DNA of 64,000 nt from 13-2-20CM-68-14 sp051955535 (lineage in GTDB: Bacteria; Actinomycetota; Thermoleophilia; Gaiellales; Gaiellaceae). Positions 25,548-33,730 of the stretch are shown piece by piece (within the stretch, counting starts at the first letter, position 1; each line of letters starts with the position of its first letter). The DNA is taken from positions 66,662 through 130,661 of the forward strand of contig JBQCGP010000051.1 in assembly GCA_051955535.1 (NCBI GenBank), read 5' to 3'. The notes under the pieces are model-generated. The model had not been told where the DNA came from. It did no database searches and was given only the letters and a program-made list of their open reading frames with translations. A program made the translations under genes and the position numbers.

Positions 25548-25730
25548 GGCTGCCGCCCGCGCGACGACTTCGGCGAGCGGGCGAGGGACGAGCTGGGGCT
25601 GGCGTGGTCGCATCAGGGCGCCGCGGCTTTCTGGACGGAAGGTCGGGCACGGCGTCTCAGGAGAGAGGGCGCAGAGACCCGCACGGCGGAAGTAGCAATC
25701 GTCGCACGTTGGTTCGCTTCGTTTGCGCAT
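25545..25730 (-). CDS. Small Cys-rich protein, 61 aa
   Basis: A 61-residue basic protein with four cysteines close together: CDDCYFRRAGLCALSPETPC, a pattern (C-x2-C-x8-C-x7-C) able to bind zinc or an Fe-S cluster. The C-terminal half is Pro/Arg/Ala-rich. A strong ribosome site (GAGGAGAAAG) precedes ATG 25730. Not recognised as a named family, but the RBS, the codon use and the following long hairpin make it a convincing gene. Confidence 0.68.
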   Translation of the reverse strand: MRKRSEPTCDDCYFRRAGLCALSPETPCPTFRPESRGALMRPRQPQLVPRPLAEVVARAAA

Positions 25731-25866
25731 CTTTCTCCTCGTTAGTGGCCGCCGCCGCCGCTGGACGCTCCCTGGACAGCGCACGATGATAGAGCGAATA
25801 CGCGCTAGTTCAAGGCGAAGAATCTAGAACTTTTCGCACTTTGCGCGGCTTTCTGAAATGGCCCGA

Positions 25867-26898
25867 TCAGGCACTCGCCGGGTGCTTTGCCGGCAGTGTT
25901 GCCAAGGCGTGCAACGCCTGTGGAAAGCTCTGCACAGGGATGATCCGGAGCCCGTCCGCATACCTGCGCGCGACGCTTGCGTTCGAACCGGCGGGCACGA
26001 GGAAGACATCCACACCGGCTTCGCGCGCGCCGATCGTCTTCTGCTTGACCGCGCCGATCGGGAGCACCGAGCCGTCGAGCTCGAGCTCGCCGGTGGCGGC
26101 GACCCTGTAGCCCCGATCCACGTTTCGGCCGAGCTCCTGCATCAGACCGAGGGCGAACGCGAGGCCGGCGGAGGGGCCGCCGACGCCCGACGTATCGATG
26201 CGGACGGGGACCGGAAGCTTGCCGATGGAGGCGCCGGTCTCGTCGACGAGGACCCCGATCGCAGCCGCCCGCCGGTCATCGAGGCTGCTGATCGTCCGGA
26301 CCGTGGCCGCGGTCGTGCGCCTACCGCGGCGGAAGGTGAGGCGCAGCCGGTCGCCGGGGCGATGGGGGGTGATCAGCTGGTGGAGCCGGCCGAGGCTGTG
26401 TACCGGCTGCCCGTCGACGGTGAGTATCTCGTCGCCCGGCTTCAGTACCTTCGCCGCAGGTGCGTCACGGAGAACGCCGCGGATGACGACTTGCGGCAGC
26501 CGGACTCGAACGTGGTAGCCGAGCCGCGAGAGAACGACGGCCGCCGCAGTCTTCTGCGACTGCTGCATCTCGGTCGCGTCGATGTGCTCCTGCTGCTGCT
26601 CGGATGCGCTTCCGCGAACCTGCCTGACCGGCACGAGCGTGGCGTTGCTGGCCAGCGGTCGGCCGAGCAGATCCTCCAGCAGGTGCGCCTTGCGGAAGCG
26701 GACGTCGACGAAGTAGACACCGCCCTTGTTCGTAGCCGGGTGCTCGCCTGGAACGCTCACGAGCGGCTGGAGAGCGTGAGCGCGATCCGGCAGGAAGACG
26801 TAGTAGTTGTTCGAGGGAACGAGGAAGAGGACGGTCAGCACGATCGCGGCGAGCACGATTCCCGCGCCGATCGCCCGCGGGAGCGTCAACCGTCGCAT
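25867..26898 (-). CDS. Membrane-anchored PDZ-Lon protease (YlbL-like)
   Basis: A 343-residue protein with an N-terminal TM helix (about 10-28), an extracytoplasmic linker, a PDZ domain (about 155-235, LKPGDEILTVDGQPVHSL) and a Lon-type proteolytic domain. The catalytic serine is in GVGGPSAGLAFALGL and the lysine in IGAVKQKTIGAREAG, so the Ser-Lys dyad is intact. There is no ATPase domain. This architecture is widespread in actinobacteria and Bacillus (YlbL) and degrades membrane or exported substrates. ATG 26898. Confidence 0.9.
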   Translation of the reverse strand: MRRLTLPRAIGAGIVLAAIVLTVLFLVPSNNYYVFLPDRAHALQPLVSVPGEHPATNKGGVYFVDVRFRKAHLLEDLLGRPLASNATLVPVRQVRGSASEQQQEHIDATEMQQSQKTAAAVVLSRLGYHVRVRLPQVVIRGVLRDAPAAKVLKPGDEILTVDGQPVHSLGRLHQLITPHRPGDRLRLTFRRGRRTTAATVRTISSLDDRRAAAIGVLVDETGASIGKLPVPVRIDTSGVGGPSAGLAFALGLMQELGRNVDRGYRVAATGELELDGSVLPIGAVKQKTIGAREAGVDVFLVPAGSNASVARRYADGLRIIPVQSFPQALHALATLPAKHPASA

Positions 26899-26943
26899 CG
26901 CTACTGATGGTACTCGCCCCGCGACTCGCGACGGCAGTCGCCC

Positions 26944-27687
26944 TTAGAGGAGAGAGCGCGTCAGGCCGCCGTCGACCGGGATGACCGCGCCGGTCACGTA
27001 GCTCGCGCAGTCAGACGCCAGGAAGCAGATCACCTCGGCCACCTCCTCGGGACGGCCGAATCGGCGTAGCGGGATCTGCTCCATCTCGGAGGCTCGGGAG
27101 CGCTCTGCGAACGCCTCCATCAGCCGCGCCGTCTCGATTCGGCCGGGGGCGATCGAGTTGACGGTGATCTTCTGAGGGCCGAGCTCGCGTGCCATCGTCT
27201 TCGCCCACCCGATCACGCCGGGCCGGACGGCGTTGGAGAGCGCGAGGTTGTCGATCGGCTCGCGGACCGTGCTCGAGCCGATGTTGATGATCCGTCCGTG
27301 GCCGCTCCGCTCGAGCTGCGGCAGGCAGAGCGCGGTCAGCCGGACGACCGAGAGGAGCAGCAGCTCGACGGCGCGCTCGACGTCGTCGTCAGTGAGGCCG
27401 ATCGCCGGGGTGCGCGGCGGGCCGCCGCTGTTGTTGACGAGGATGTCGATGCCGCCGAAGGCTTCGACCGTGCGATCGACGAGCCGCTTGAGGTCAGCCG
27501 GGTTTGTGACGTCGCCCCTTACCGCGAGTGCGCCCAGCCGCTCGGCCTCGCGGTCGAGCACGTCACGCCGGCGCGCGAACATCGTGACGTTCGCACCCTC
27601 GCGCGCGAGCGCCTCCGCGGTGGCAAGCCCCATACCGGCCGAAGCGCCGCAGACAATCGCCGTCCGGCCTTTTAGGCCTAGATCCAA
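26944..27687 (-). CDS. Short-chain dehydrogenase/reductase with atypical active site
   Basis: A 247-residue SDR. The cofactor loop TAIVCGASAGMGLATAEALA, NNSGGPPRT and the C-terminal VTGAVIPVDGGL are standard. The catalytic Ser region is INIGSS, but where FabG-like enzymes have Tyr-x3-Lys this protein reads LALSNAVRPGVIGWAKT, so the tyrosine and the lysine are both replaced (Asn/Ser and Arg). Some SDR subgroups share this SN..R pattern, so it may be a non-classical reductase or a pseudo-enzyme. TTG 27687 (MDLGLKGR) is preferred to the start at 27738, whose extra residues are not family-like. Confidence 0.85.
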   Translation of the reverse strand: MDLGLKGRTAIVCGASAGMGLATAEALAREGANVTMFARRRDVLDREAERLGALAVRGDVTNPADLKRLVDRTVEAFGGIDILVNNSGGPPRTPAIGLTDDDVERAVELLLLSVVRLTALCLPQLERSGHGRIINIGSSTVREPIDNLALSNAVRPGVIGWAKTMARELGPQKITVNSIAPGRIETARLMEAFAERSRASEMEQIPLRRFGRPEEVAEVICFLASDCASYVTGAVIPVDGGLTRSLL

Positions 27688-27850
27688 GTGGCCGTCACCC
27701 CGTTCGTCACCCCACCCTGGGTGGGGAGGAACGTCCACCCGCCACCCGAGGCGAGCGTACTGCGCGAAAGCGCGCGGATGTGTGACCGAAGTGCGCCGAA
27801 AGTGTGACTATCGATGCACACGCCTCCGCGCCGTGCGAGGGGCGCGCGCA

Positions 27851-28780
27851 CTACGTGCTGAGCACGCCGACGACCTCACGAACGGCGTCGGCGGACTCGT
27901 TAAGCATCGTCTGCTCGTCCTCGCTCAGGTCGAGCTCGATGATCTCCTCGATCCCGCCGCGGCCGAGCTTGACGGGGACGCCCATGTAGAGCCCGTCGAT
28001 CCCGTACTCGCCTTCGAGGAACGCAGTGCAGGCAAGGACCCGCTTCTCGTCGAGCATGATCGAATCGACCATCTGCGCGGCCGCCGCGCCCGGTGCGTAC
28101 CACGCCGATGTGCCGAGCAACTCGACGATCTCGCCGCCGCCCTTGGCAGTTCGCTCGACCATCTGCTGGATCTCGTTCTCGGCGACGAGCTTGCGGAGCG
28201 GGGTCCCGCCGACGGTTGTGGCCGAGACGACCGGAACCATCTGGTCGCCGTGGCCGCCGAGCACCATCGCTGTCACGTCCTTGACCGACGACTGCGTCTT
28301 CCAGGCAATGAAGGTCGAGAACCGCGCGGTGTCGAGGATGCCCGCCATCCCGAAGACCCGCTGCTTCGGCCAACCGCTGACGTTCTTGGCGACGTGGCAC
28401 ATCGCATCGAGCGGGTTCGAAACGACGATCAGGATCGCGTCGGGCGACTGGGCAATTGCCTGCTCCGTCACGGAGCCGACGATCTTCTCGTTCGTCGACA
28501 CCAGGTCGTCACGGCTCATGCCGGGCGAGCGCGGCAGACCGGCGGTGACGACGACGACGTCGGAGCCGGCCGTCTCCTCGTAGCCGTTCGAGCCGACGAT
28601 GTTCGGCTCGTAACCGAGCATGGCACCCATCTGGTTGATGTCGAGTGCCTTGCCCTGCGGGAGACCTTCCTTGATGTCGACGAGCACGACATCCGCGTAG
28701 TCGCGCGCGGCGAGAACCTGGGCGCAGGTCGCGCCGACGTTACCGGCGCCGACGACCGTGACTTTCCGGCGTTGGCTCAT
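27851..28780 (-). CDS. mdh: Malate dehydrogenase (LDH-like type)
   Basis: A 309-residue NAD-dependent malate dehydrogenase of the lactate-dehydrogenase-like group. Rossmann loop KVTVVGAGNVGATCAQ, aspartate in VVLVDIKEG, substrate arginine/loop GLPRSPGMSRDDL (the R for malate), VVSNPLDAM, and the catalytic histidine in MVLGGHGDQMVP. Converts malate to oxaloacetate in the TCA cycle. ATG overlaps the isocitrate dehydrogenase stop by 4 nt, so icd-mdh form an operon. Confidence 0.95.
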   Translation of the reverse strand: MSQRRKVTVVGAGNVGATCAQVLAARDYADVVLVDIKEGLPQGKALDINQMGAMLGYEPNIVGSNGYEETAGSDVVVVTAGLPRSPGMSRDDLVSTNEKIVGSVTEQAIAQSPDAILIVVSNPLDAMCHVAKNVSGWPKQRVFGMAGILDTARFSTFIAWKTQSSVKDVTAMVLGGHGDQMVPVVSATTVGGTPLRKLVAENEIQQMVERTAKGGGEIVELLGTSAWYAPGAAAAQMVDSIMLDEKRVLACTAFLEGEYGIDGLYMGVPVKLGRGGIEEIIELDLSEDEQTMLNESADAVREVVGVLST

Positions 28781-29868
28781 ACGCGCGCCCCCATCTTGTC
28801 GATGATCGCGTCGGCGACCTCGCTCGTGCCCACCGCGGACGGATCGTCGCGGGTCGGCTTCATGTCGTAGGTGACGCTGGCGCCCTCGCGGATCACCTCT
28901 CCGATCGCGGCCTCCAGGCTGTCGGCCGCCTCCGTTTCCTCGAGGTGGCGGAGCATCAGCATCCCCGAAAGCATCATCGCCATCGGATTGACCTTGTTCT
29001 GTCCCGCGTACTTCGGGGCCGAGCCGTGGGTGGGCTCGAAGATCGCCACCTCCTCGCCGAAGTTCCCGCCCGGCGCCATGCCGAGGCCGCCGATCATTCC
29101 CGCCGCCAGGTCGGAGACGATGTCGCCGTAGAGGTTCGGGAGCACGAGCACGTCGTACTCCTCTGGCCGCTGGACGAGCTGCATGCACATGTTGTCGACG
29201 ATCCGATCGTCGAACTCCACATCGGAGTTTTCCTCGGCGACCTCGCGTGCGACGCGCAGGTAGAGGCCGTCGGTGAACTTCATGATGTTGGCCTTGTGAA
29301 CGGCCGTCACCTTGCGGCGGCCGTTGCGGCGGGCGTAGTCGAAGGCGAATTCGACGATCCGCCGGGTGCCGGTGATCGAGATCGGCTTGATCGAGATGCC
29401 CGCGTCGGGGTGGCGGAGCTTGCCGCCGCGCTGCTCGATCCACTCGATCAGCTCGACGGCGTGAGCCGTTCCCTCCTCGAACTCGATTCCGGCGTAGAGG
29501 TCTTCGGTGTTCTCACGGACGATGATCAGGTCGACATCGTCGAAGCGGGTCCGGACGCCTTCGTACGTCTTGCACGGCCGAACCTGCGCGTAGAGGTCGA
29601 GCGACTTCCGCAGCCCGACGTTGACGGAGCGGAAGCCGCCGCCGACGGGCGTAGTGATCGGGCCCTTCAGCGCGACCCCAGTGCGGCGGATCGAGTCGAG
29701 CGTCGGCTCGGGGAGCGGGTTGCCGCCGAACTGGTCCATCACGTCGGCGCCGGCCTGTTGCACGTCCCAGTCGAACTCGGCGCCGGTCGCCTCGAGAACG
29801 CGGCGGGTCGCCTCGGTCAGCTCGGGGCCCGTGCCATCGCCTGGGATCAGTGTCACTTCGTGAGCCAC
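28777..29868 (-). CDS. icd: NAD(P)-dependent isocitrate dehydrogenase (IDH/IMDH family, short type)
   Basis: A 363-residue beta-decarboxylating dehydrogenase. Hallmarks: TLIPGDGTGPELTEATR, the substrate helix region SVNVGLRKSLDLYAQVRPC, IVRENTEDLYAGIEFE, and NLYGDIVSDLAAGMIGGLGMAPGGN plus EPTHGSAPKYAG. The SxxxxxR substrate segment (SVNVGLR) fits isocitrate rather than isopropylmalate. Neighbouring mdh and the divergent citrate synthase agree. GTG 29868 is 8 nt after TAGGCT on the minus strand. Cofactor preference is not assigned. Confidence 0.92.
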   Translation of the reverse strand: MAHEVTLIPGDGTGPELTEATRRVLEATGAEFDWDVQQAGADVMDQFGGNPLPEPTLDSIRRTGVALKGPITTPVGGGFRSVNVGLRKSLDLYAQVRPCKTYEGVRTRFDDVDLIIVRENTEDLYAGIEFEEGTAHAVELIEWIEQRGGKLRHPDAGISIKPISITGTRRIVEFAFDYARRNGRRKVTAVHKANIMKFTDGLYLRVAREVAEENSDVEFDDRIVDNMCMQLVQRPEEYDVLVLPNLYGDIVSDLAAGMIGGLGMAPGGNFGEEVAIFEPTHGSAPKYAGQNKVNPMAMMLSGMLMLRHLEETEAADSLEAAIGEVIREGASVTYDMKPTRDDPSAVGTSEVADAIIDKMGARV

Positions 29869-29924
29869 GGCCCGGGAGCCTACCCAAGCGGTGGAGCGGC
29901 TCGTTATCGATACCTTTCCGCGCG
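29869..29924. promoter_or_regulatory. Compact divergent leaderless promoters of icd-mdh and gltA
   Basis: The 56-bp gap holds TAGGCT (minus, 29882-29877) 8 nt before the icd GTG and TACCTT (plus, 29911-29916) 8 nt before the gltA ATG. Neither gene has a Shine-Dalgarno. Only about 28 bp separate the hexamers, so the promoters probably cannot both be occupied at once. Confidence 0.6.
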
Positions 29925-31013
29925 ATGGCGGACGAGTTCAAACCCGGTCTCGAAGGCGTCGTCGCGGTCGAGACCGAGATTGCAGAGCCCGATCGCGAGG
30001 GCGGCTCGCTCCGGTACCGCGGAATCGACATCGAGGAGCTCGTCGGCCGCTACCCGTACGAGAACGTGTGGGGTCTCCTCGTCGACGACGACCTCGACTC
30101 GAAGATGCCCGACCCCGAGCCGTACGTGCCCGCGGCGCTGACCGGGAACGCTCCGTCCGATCTCCAGGCCGAGACCGGGCGGCTGTCGGGGGTCTGGGAT
30201 CTCGGCAAGCTGAACGAGATCTCCGATGAGCAGGCACGTGAAGATCTGGGGCGGCTTTCGGCGCAGATGATGTCGATCGTCGCTCGATCGGCCCGCGTTG
30301 CCGACGGCAAGACCGACACCGTTCCGGACGAGGTCGTCGCACAAGGCGAAACGGCGGCGGAGAAGTTCCTGCTCCGCTGGCGCGGCGAGGCCGACCCGCG
30401 CCACGTCAAGGCGATCGACACCTACTGGATCTGCACCGCGGAGCACGGCCTGAACGCATCGACGTTCACCGCCCGCGTCACCGCCTCGACCGGCGCCGAC
30501 TGCGGGGCGTCGCTCTCCTCCGCGGTGGGTTCGCTGTCGGGGCCGCTGCACGGGGGCGCGCCGGCCTACGTGAAGCCGATGCTCGAGGAGGTCGAGCAGC
30601 TGGGAGACCCTGAAAAGTGGGTCAACGAGGCGCTCGAGCGCGGGCAGCGGATCATGGGCTTCGGCCACCGCGTCTACCGCGCCGAGGACCCCCGCTCGCG
30701 GATCCTGAAGCGGACCGCAGAAGAGCTCGGATCGCCGCAGGTAGAGCTCGCGGAAGAGCTCGAGCAGGTCGCGCTGAAGGCGCTCCAGGAGCGTCACCCC
30801 GAGCGCGTGCTCGCGACCAACGTCGAGTACTACTCGGCCATCGTCCTCGATGTCGCCGAGATTCCGCCGCGACTGGCGCCTGCGATGTTTGCGTGTTCGC
30901 GCGTCGCCGGTTGGTCGGCGCACATCCTCGAGCAGAAGCGCACCGGGCGGCTGTTCCGGCCGTCGGCGCGCTACGTCGGGCCCGCGAGCCGCTCACTCCA
31001 GTCGGTCTCTTGA
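29925..31013 (+). CDS. gltA: Citrate synthase
   Basis: A 362-residue citrate synthase of the short bacterial/archaeal type. It starts the family fold with GLEGVVAVETEIAEPD and SLRYRGIDIEEL. Catalytic histidines are in AEHGLNASTFTARV and in GPLHGGAPAYV / MGFGHRVYRAEDPR, and the catalytic aspartate is in the segment before the C-terminal GWSAHILEQ. Condenses acetyl-CoA and oxaloacetate. Divergent from icd-mdh, forming a TCA cluster. The stop overlaps a TTG start of the next gene (TTGA). Confidence 0.95.
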   Translation: MADEFKPGLEGVVAVETEIAEPDREGGSLRYRGIDIEELVGRYPYENVWGLLVDDDLDSKMPDPEPYVPAALTGNAPSDLQAETGRLSGVWDLGKLNEISDEQAREDLGRLSAQMMSIVARSARVADGKTDTVPDEVVAQGETAAEKFLLRWRGEADPRHVKAIDTYWICTAEHGLNASTFTARVTASTGADCGASLSSAVGSLSGPLHGGAPAYVKPMLEEVEQLGDPEKWVNEALERGQRIMGFGHRVYRAEDPRSRILKRTAEELGSPQVELAEELEQVALKALQERHPERVLATNVEYYSAIVLDVAEIPPRLAPAMFACSRVAGWSAHILEQKRTGRLFRPSARYVGPASRSLQSVS

Positions 31014-31504
31014 CGCTCGCCGAGGCGGCGGCGCAGGCGGACGCCCTGGCAGAGCAAGGCTCGGAGCGCGAGCTGGCGCAGCTTCGACAGCAATGGGACG
31101 ACGAGCTGGAGGCGGCCGCGCGCAGCGGCGACTACCGCGAGCGCGCCGTTGCGTACCGCGCAATCGGCCAGTTTCGGTTCCGGCAGAAGCTTCAGCTGCT
31201 CAGGCGCGGGCTCGAGGACGAGAGCCCGGCCTGCCGCGGCTCGGCGCTGCTCGCGCTCGAGCTGCTCTCACGCGACCATCCCGGCGACGTCAATGCCGAC
31301 AGGCCTCTGCTGCACCGGCTCGTCTCGGATGCCGATGAGAACCCGGCCGTCCGCCGGCTGGCGGTCATGTCCCTCAAGAACGGCTCGCCACAGCGCGACA
31401 CGATCGTGATCCTCGAAGGCCTCGCCGCCAACGACGAAGCCGACCGTGAGCTGCGCGCGGCTGCGAAGCGGGTCGCGGAGCTGCTGAAGCGGAAGGGGCG
31501 CTAG
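31010..31504 (+). CDS. HEAT-repeat-like helical protein after gltA
   Basis: A 164-residue all-helical protein with Ala/Leu/Arg-rich repeats: SGDYRERAVAYRAIGQF, LEDESPACRGSALLALELL and ADENPAVRRLAVMSLKNG, each of about 35 residues and HEAT-like. Such proteins mediate protein contacts. Its TTG overlaps the gltA stop by 4 nt; no better start is available. Function unknown. The 3' end faces the repeat element at 31.5 kb. Confidence 0.7.
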   Translation: MTLAEAAAQADALAEQGSERELAQLRQQWDDELEAAARSGDYRERAVAYRAIGQFRFRQKLQLLRRGLEDESPACRGSALLALELLSRDHPGDVNADRPLLHRLVSDADENPAVRRLAVMSLKNGSPQRDTIVILEGLAANDEADRELRAAAKRVAELLKRKGR

Positions 31505-31505
31505 C

Positions 31506-31653
31506 TAGCGGCAGGTGCAGCGGGATCTCAGCTGCCTACCGCACTGAGGCGTCGCTCGCGATGCCGCTGGAGGGCGTGTGGGCTTTGCCCGCGCGCCCGG
31601 CCAAATAACGCTTCTTAGCGGCAGGTGCAGCCGGATCTCAGCTGCCTACCGCA
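31506..31653 (+). repeat. Two-hairpin repeat, copy 3, with 38-nt duplicated gene end
   Basis: 31506-31543 and 31616-31653 are identical at 37 of 38 positions and start 110 bp apart. The right copy is the 3' end of the zinc-ribbon gene (stop TAA); the left copy is an extra end, also with a stop, outside any gene. Between them (31544-31615) lie GAG, hairpin 1 GGCGTCGC-TC-GCGATGCC and hairpin 2 GGCGTGTGGGC-TTT-GCCCGCGCGCC (11 pairs, two G-T), then AAAT. This is the clearest duplication of a protein gene end in the window. Confidence 0.85.
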
Positions 31654-31779
31654 GGACGGACACATGCGGCGGCGGTTCTTCCAGTCGAGAACGCTCTTCT
31701 CCATGCCCGAGAAGGCCATCAGCACACCCACGCAGAGTGTCGAGACGACGAGCGCAAGCGCGTGCGGGTCGATGGCCAT
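31615..31779 (-). CDS. Small TM protein with C-terminal zinc ribbon, 54 aa
   Basis: A 54-residue protein: a TM helix (about 8-24, LALVVSTLCVGVLMAFSG), a basic juxtamembrane part (WKNRRR) and a C-terminal CPSCGRQLRSGCTCR, with four cysteines as C-x2-C-x8-C-x-C, a likely zinc-binding knuckle. ATG 31779. The Cys motif is inside the 38 nt that are copied by the neighbouring repeat, so a second orphan tail (CGRQLRSRCTCR, then stop) exists at 31506-31543. Xer-like recombinase gene lies just upstream on the same strand. Confidence 0.7.
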   Translation of the reverse strand: MAIDPHALALVVSTLCVGVLMAFSGMEKSVLDWKNRRRMCPSCGRQLRSGCTCR

Positions 31780-31796
31780 GCATTTGTTTTCGACCG

Positions 31797-32702
31797 TTAG
31801 CGGCGCTTTGAAACCCGACGTGCGTGCGGGTGAGCGCTGAAGTAGAGCTCGCGGCGGCGTCGGTCGCTGACATGCGTGTAGAGCTCGGTCGTCGCGAGGT
31901 CGGCGTGGCCGAGCATTTCCTGAACGCTACGCAGGTCGGCACCGCCTTCGAGGAGGTGGGTAGCGAAGGAGTGCCGGAGCAGGTGGGGGTGGACACGCTC
32001 GGGGTCGAGGCCGGCCTTCTCCGCGAGCCGGCGCAGGACGAGGAAGACGCCGGCGCGCGTGAGCCCGCCGCCCTGGGCGTTGAGGAAGAGCTCGGGGCGG
32101 CGGCGACGGTCGAGGTGGGGCCGCCCGCGCGCGAGGTAGCGCCTCAGCGCGTCGGCCGCCGGGCGGCCGAGCGGCACGATCCGCTCCTTGTCGCCTTTGC
32201 CCGTCGCCCTGACGAGGCGCTGCTCGAGGTCGACGTCCGTCTTGCCGAGACCGACCAGCTCGCCCACCCTCAGGCCGGCGCCGTACAGCAGCTCGACGAG
32301 CGCGCGATCGCGGAGCGCACGCGGCGTCGTCCCGACCGCGGCGTCGATGAGCCGCTCGGCCTCGGACGGCGACAGGGTGCGCGGCAGCCGGCGCGCCTTG
32401 CGGGGCAGCGGTACTGCGGCGGCGGGGTTGTCCGTACGCCGGCCGAGAAGGACCAGGTGCCGGAAGAACGATCGCGCGGCGGCGGTCCGGCGCGCGATCG
32501 TCGCGGCCGAGCGGCCCTCGGCCCGAAGCTCGGCGAGGTAGCGCTCGAGATCTTCCGTCGTGACCGAGGGGAGCGGTTTCTCGAGCCGAGCCGCAAGGTC
32601 GTCGAGGTCACGGCGGTAGGCGTCGACGGTCCGGGGCGCGCGCGTAGCGGCAAGGAGCGCGAGGAAGCCTTCAACCTCCGGGTCTCTCGCCGGTGCTGCC
32701 AC
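31797..32702 (-). CDS. Tyrosine recombinase, XerD/XerC-type (first of tandem pair)
   Basis: A 301-residue tyrosine recombinase with the SAM-like N-terminal core-binding domain (TVDAYRRDLDDLAARL) and a complete catalytic domain: Arg in GAGLRVGELVGL, Lys in ATGKGDKERIVPLG, His-x-x-Arg in HLLRHSFATHLLEGGADLRS, His in LGHADLATTELYTHV with the nucleophile Tyr at its end. Length is that of Xer proteins that resolve chromosome dimers at dif. A second recombinase lies directly upstream on the same strand, so the pair may be XerC and XerD encoded together; which is which is not certain. Confidence 0.9.
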   Translation of the reverse strand: MAAPARDPEVEGFLALLAATRAPRTVDAYRRDLDDLAARLEKPLPSVTTEDLERYLAELRAEGRSAATIARRTAAARSFFRHLVLLGRRTDNPAAAVPLPRKARRLPRTLSPSEAERLIDAAVGTTPRALRDRALVELLYGAGLRVGELVGLGKTDVDLEQRLVRATGKGDKERIVPLGRPAADALRRYLARGRPHLDRRRRPELFLNAQGGGLTRAGVFLVLRRLAEKAGLDPERVHPHLLRHSFATHLLEGGADLRSVQEMLGHADLATTELYTHVSDRRRRELYFSAHPHARRVSKRR

Positions 32703-32816
32703 GCATCTGACTTCGCGACGGCGCTGCGATCGCCTGCGTCGCGCCCTCGGCGGAGGCGGGCTCCGCCCGCCGGAGCCTTAACTGCGCGGGAAGCGCGTCA
32801 ACACAGCGAGGGGGCC

Positions 32817-32843
32817 CACGGGGGAAACCGGGTTTCCCCCGTG
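32817..32843 (-). terminator. Strong hairpin between the two recombinase genes
   Basis: A perfect 12-bp stem, CACGGGGGAAAC with GTTTCCCCCGTG and a 3-nt loop. On the minus strand it lies 26 bp after the stop of the upstream recombinase. It is flanked by two more hairpins (GCGCGC-GGA-GCGCGC at 32850; GGCGGAG-gcggg-CTCCGCC at 32750), which makes the whole 166-bp gap highly structured. Confidence 0.6.
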
Positions 32844-32868
32844 AAGCGAGCGCGCGGAGCGCGCGATG

Positions 32869-33696
32869 CTACGAGCGGGGATGCGCGCGGTCGTAGACGC
32901 GGCGCAGGCGGCGTCCGTCCACATGTGAGTAGATCTGCGTCGTGGACAGCGAACTGTGGCCGAGCAGCTCCTGAATCGTCCGTAGATCCGCCCCGCCTTC
33001 CAGCAGGTGCGTTGCGAACGCGTGGCGCAGCCGGTGTGGGTGCGGCAGCAGCCGCCTCAGCGTGCTGGTGTCGAGCCGTCGACCGCGCGCGGAGAGGAAC
33101 AGCGCGTTCTCGGCGCCGCGGGAAAGCTCCGGGCGCGCCTCGTGCAGGTAGCGCGCCAGCCAGTGCGCCGCCTCTTCGCCGAGCGGCACCGCTCGCTCTT
33201 TGCCGCCCTTGCCGCGAACGCGGAGGAGCTCCTGCTCGAAGTCGACGTCGCCGAGGTCGAGGTCGACAGCCTCGCGGCTGCGCAGGCCGGCCGAGTAGAC
33301 GAGCTCTGCAAGGGCGCGGTTCCTCAGCCCGAGCGGACCTTCCGCCTCGAGCCCCGCAAGCTCGGAGTCGACCTCGGCCGACTTCGGCGCGTCCGGCAGA
33401 CTCCGAGGCCGCCGTGGCGAGAACGACCGGTCCGGTACGCGATCCGGCCCGAGCGTGAACCTTACGAGCGCCCGCACCGCTGCGAGCTTGCGCGCGATCG
33501 TGGCGGGCGCGAGCTTCGGACGACGGCGTCCAAGCTCCGCGGCGTAGTCGGCGAACGCCCGTGCGTCGAAATCGTCGAGCTCCGTGCCCCGCTCCGACAG
33601 CCACGCGCAGAACTGGCGCACGTCCACGGCGTAGCCACGGCGCGTCGCCTCTGACAGCGCCGGGCTCGCAAGGAAACGCTCGACTCGCCCGTCCAC
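32869..33696 (-). CDS. Tyrosine recombinase, XerC/XerD-type (second of tandem pair)
   Basis: A 275-residue tyrosine recombinase, slightly shorter than usual. Catalytic residues: Arg in SAGLRSREAVDLDLGD, Lys in VRGKGGKERAVPLGEE, His-x-x-Arg in HRLRHAFATHLLEGGADLRT, His in LGHSSLSTTQIYSHV and the Tyr that follows. The catalytic domains of the two tandem proteins are clearly related but not near-identical, as expected for XerC and XerD paralogues rather than a recent duplication. GTG 33696. No dif-like site was recognised nearby. Confidence 0.9.
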   Translation of the reverse strand: MDGRVERFLASPALSEATRRGYAVDVRQFCAWLSERGTELDDFDARAFADYAAELGRRRPKLAPATIARKLAAVRALVRFTLGPDRVPDRSFSPRRPRSLPDAPKSAEVDSELAGLEAEGPLGLRNRALAELVYSAGLRSREAVDLDLGDVDFEQELLRVRGKGGKERAVPLGEEAAHWLARYLHEARPELSRGAENALFLSARGRRLDTSTLRRLLPHPHRLRHAFATHLLEGGADLRTIQELLGHSSLSTTQIYSHVDGRRLRRVYDRAHPRS

Positions 33697-33730
33697 GCAG
33701 GCGCGATTCGCGCCCGCGTCCTAGAAGCCT

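Noticed and set aside
31797..33696. Phage or integrative-element integrase pair
   Set aside because: Both proteins have Xer lengths and motifs and no excisionase, phage or mobilisation genes are nearby; Xer housekeeping roles are likelier.
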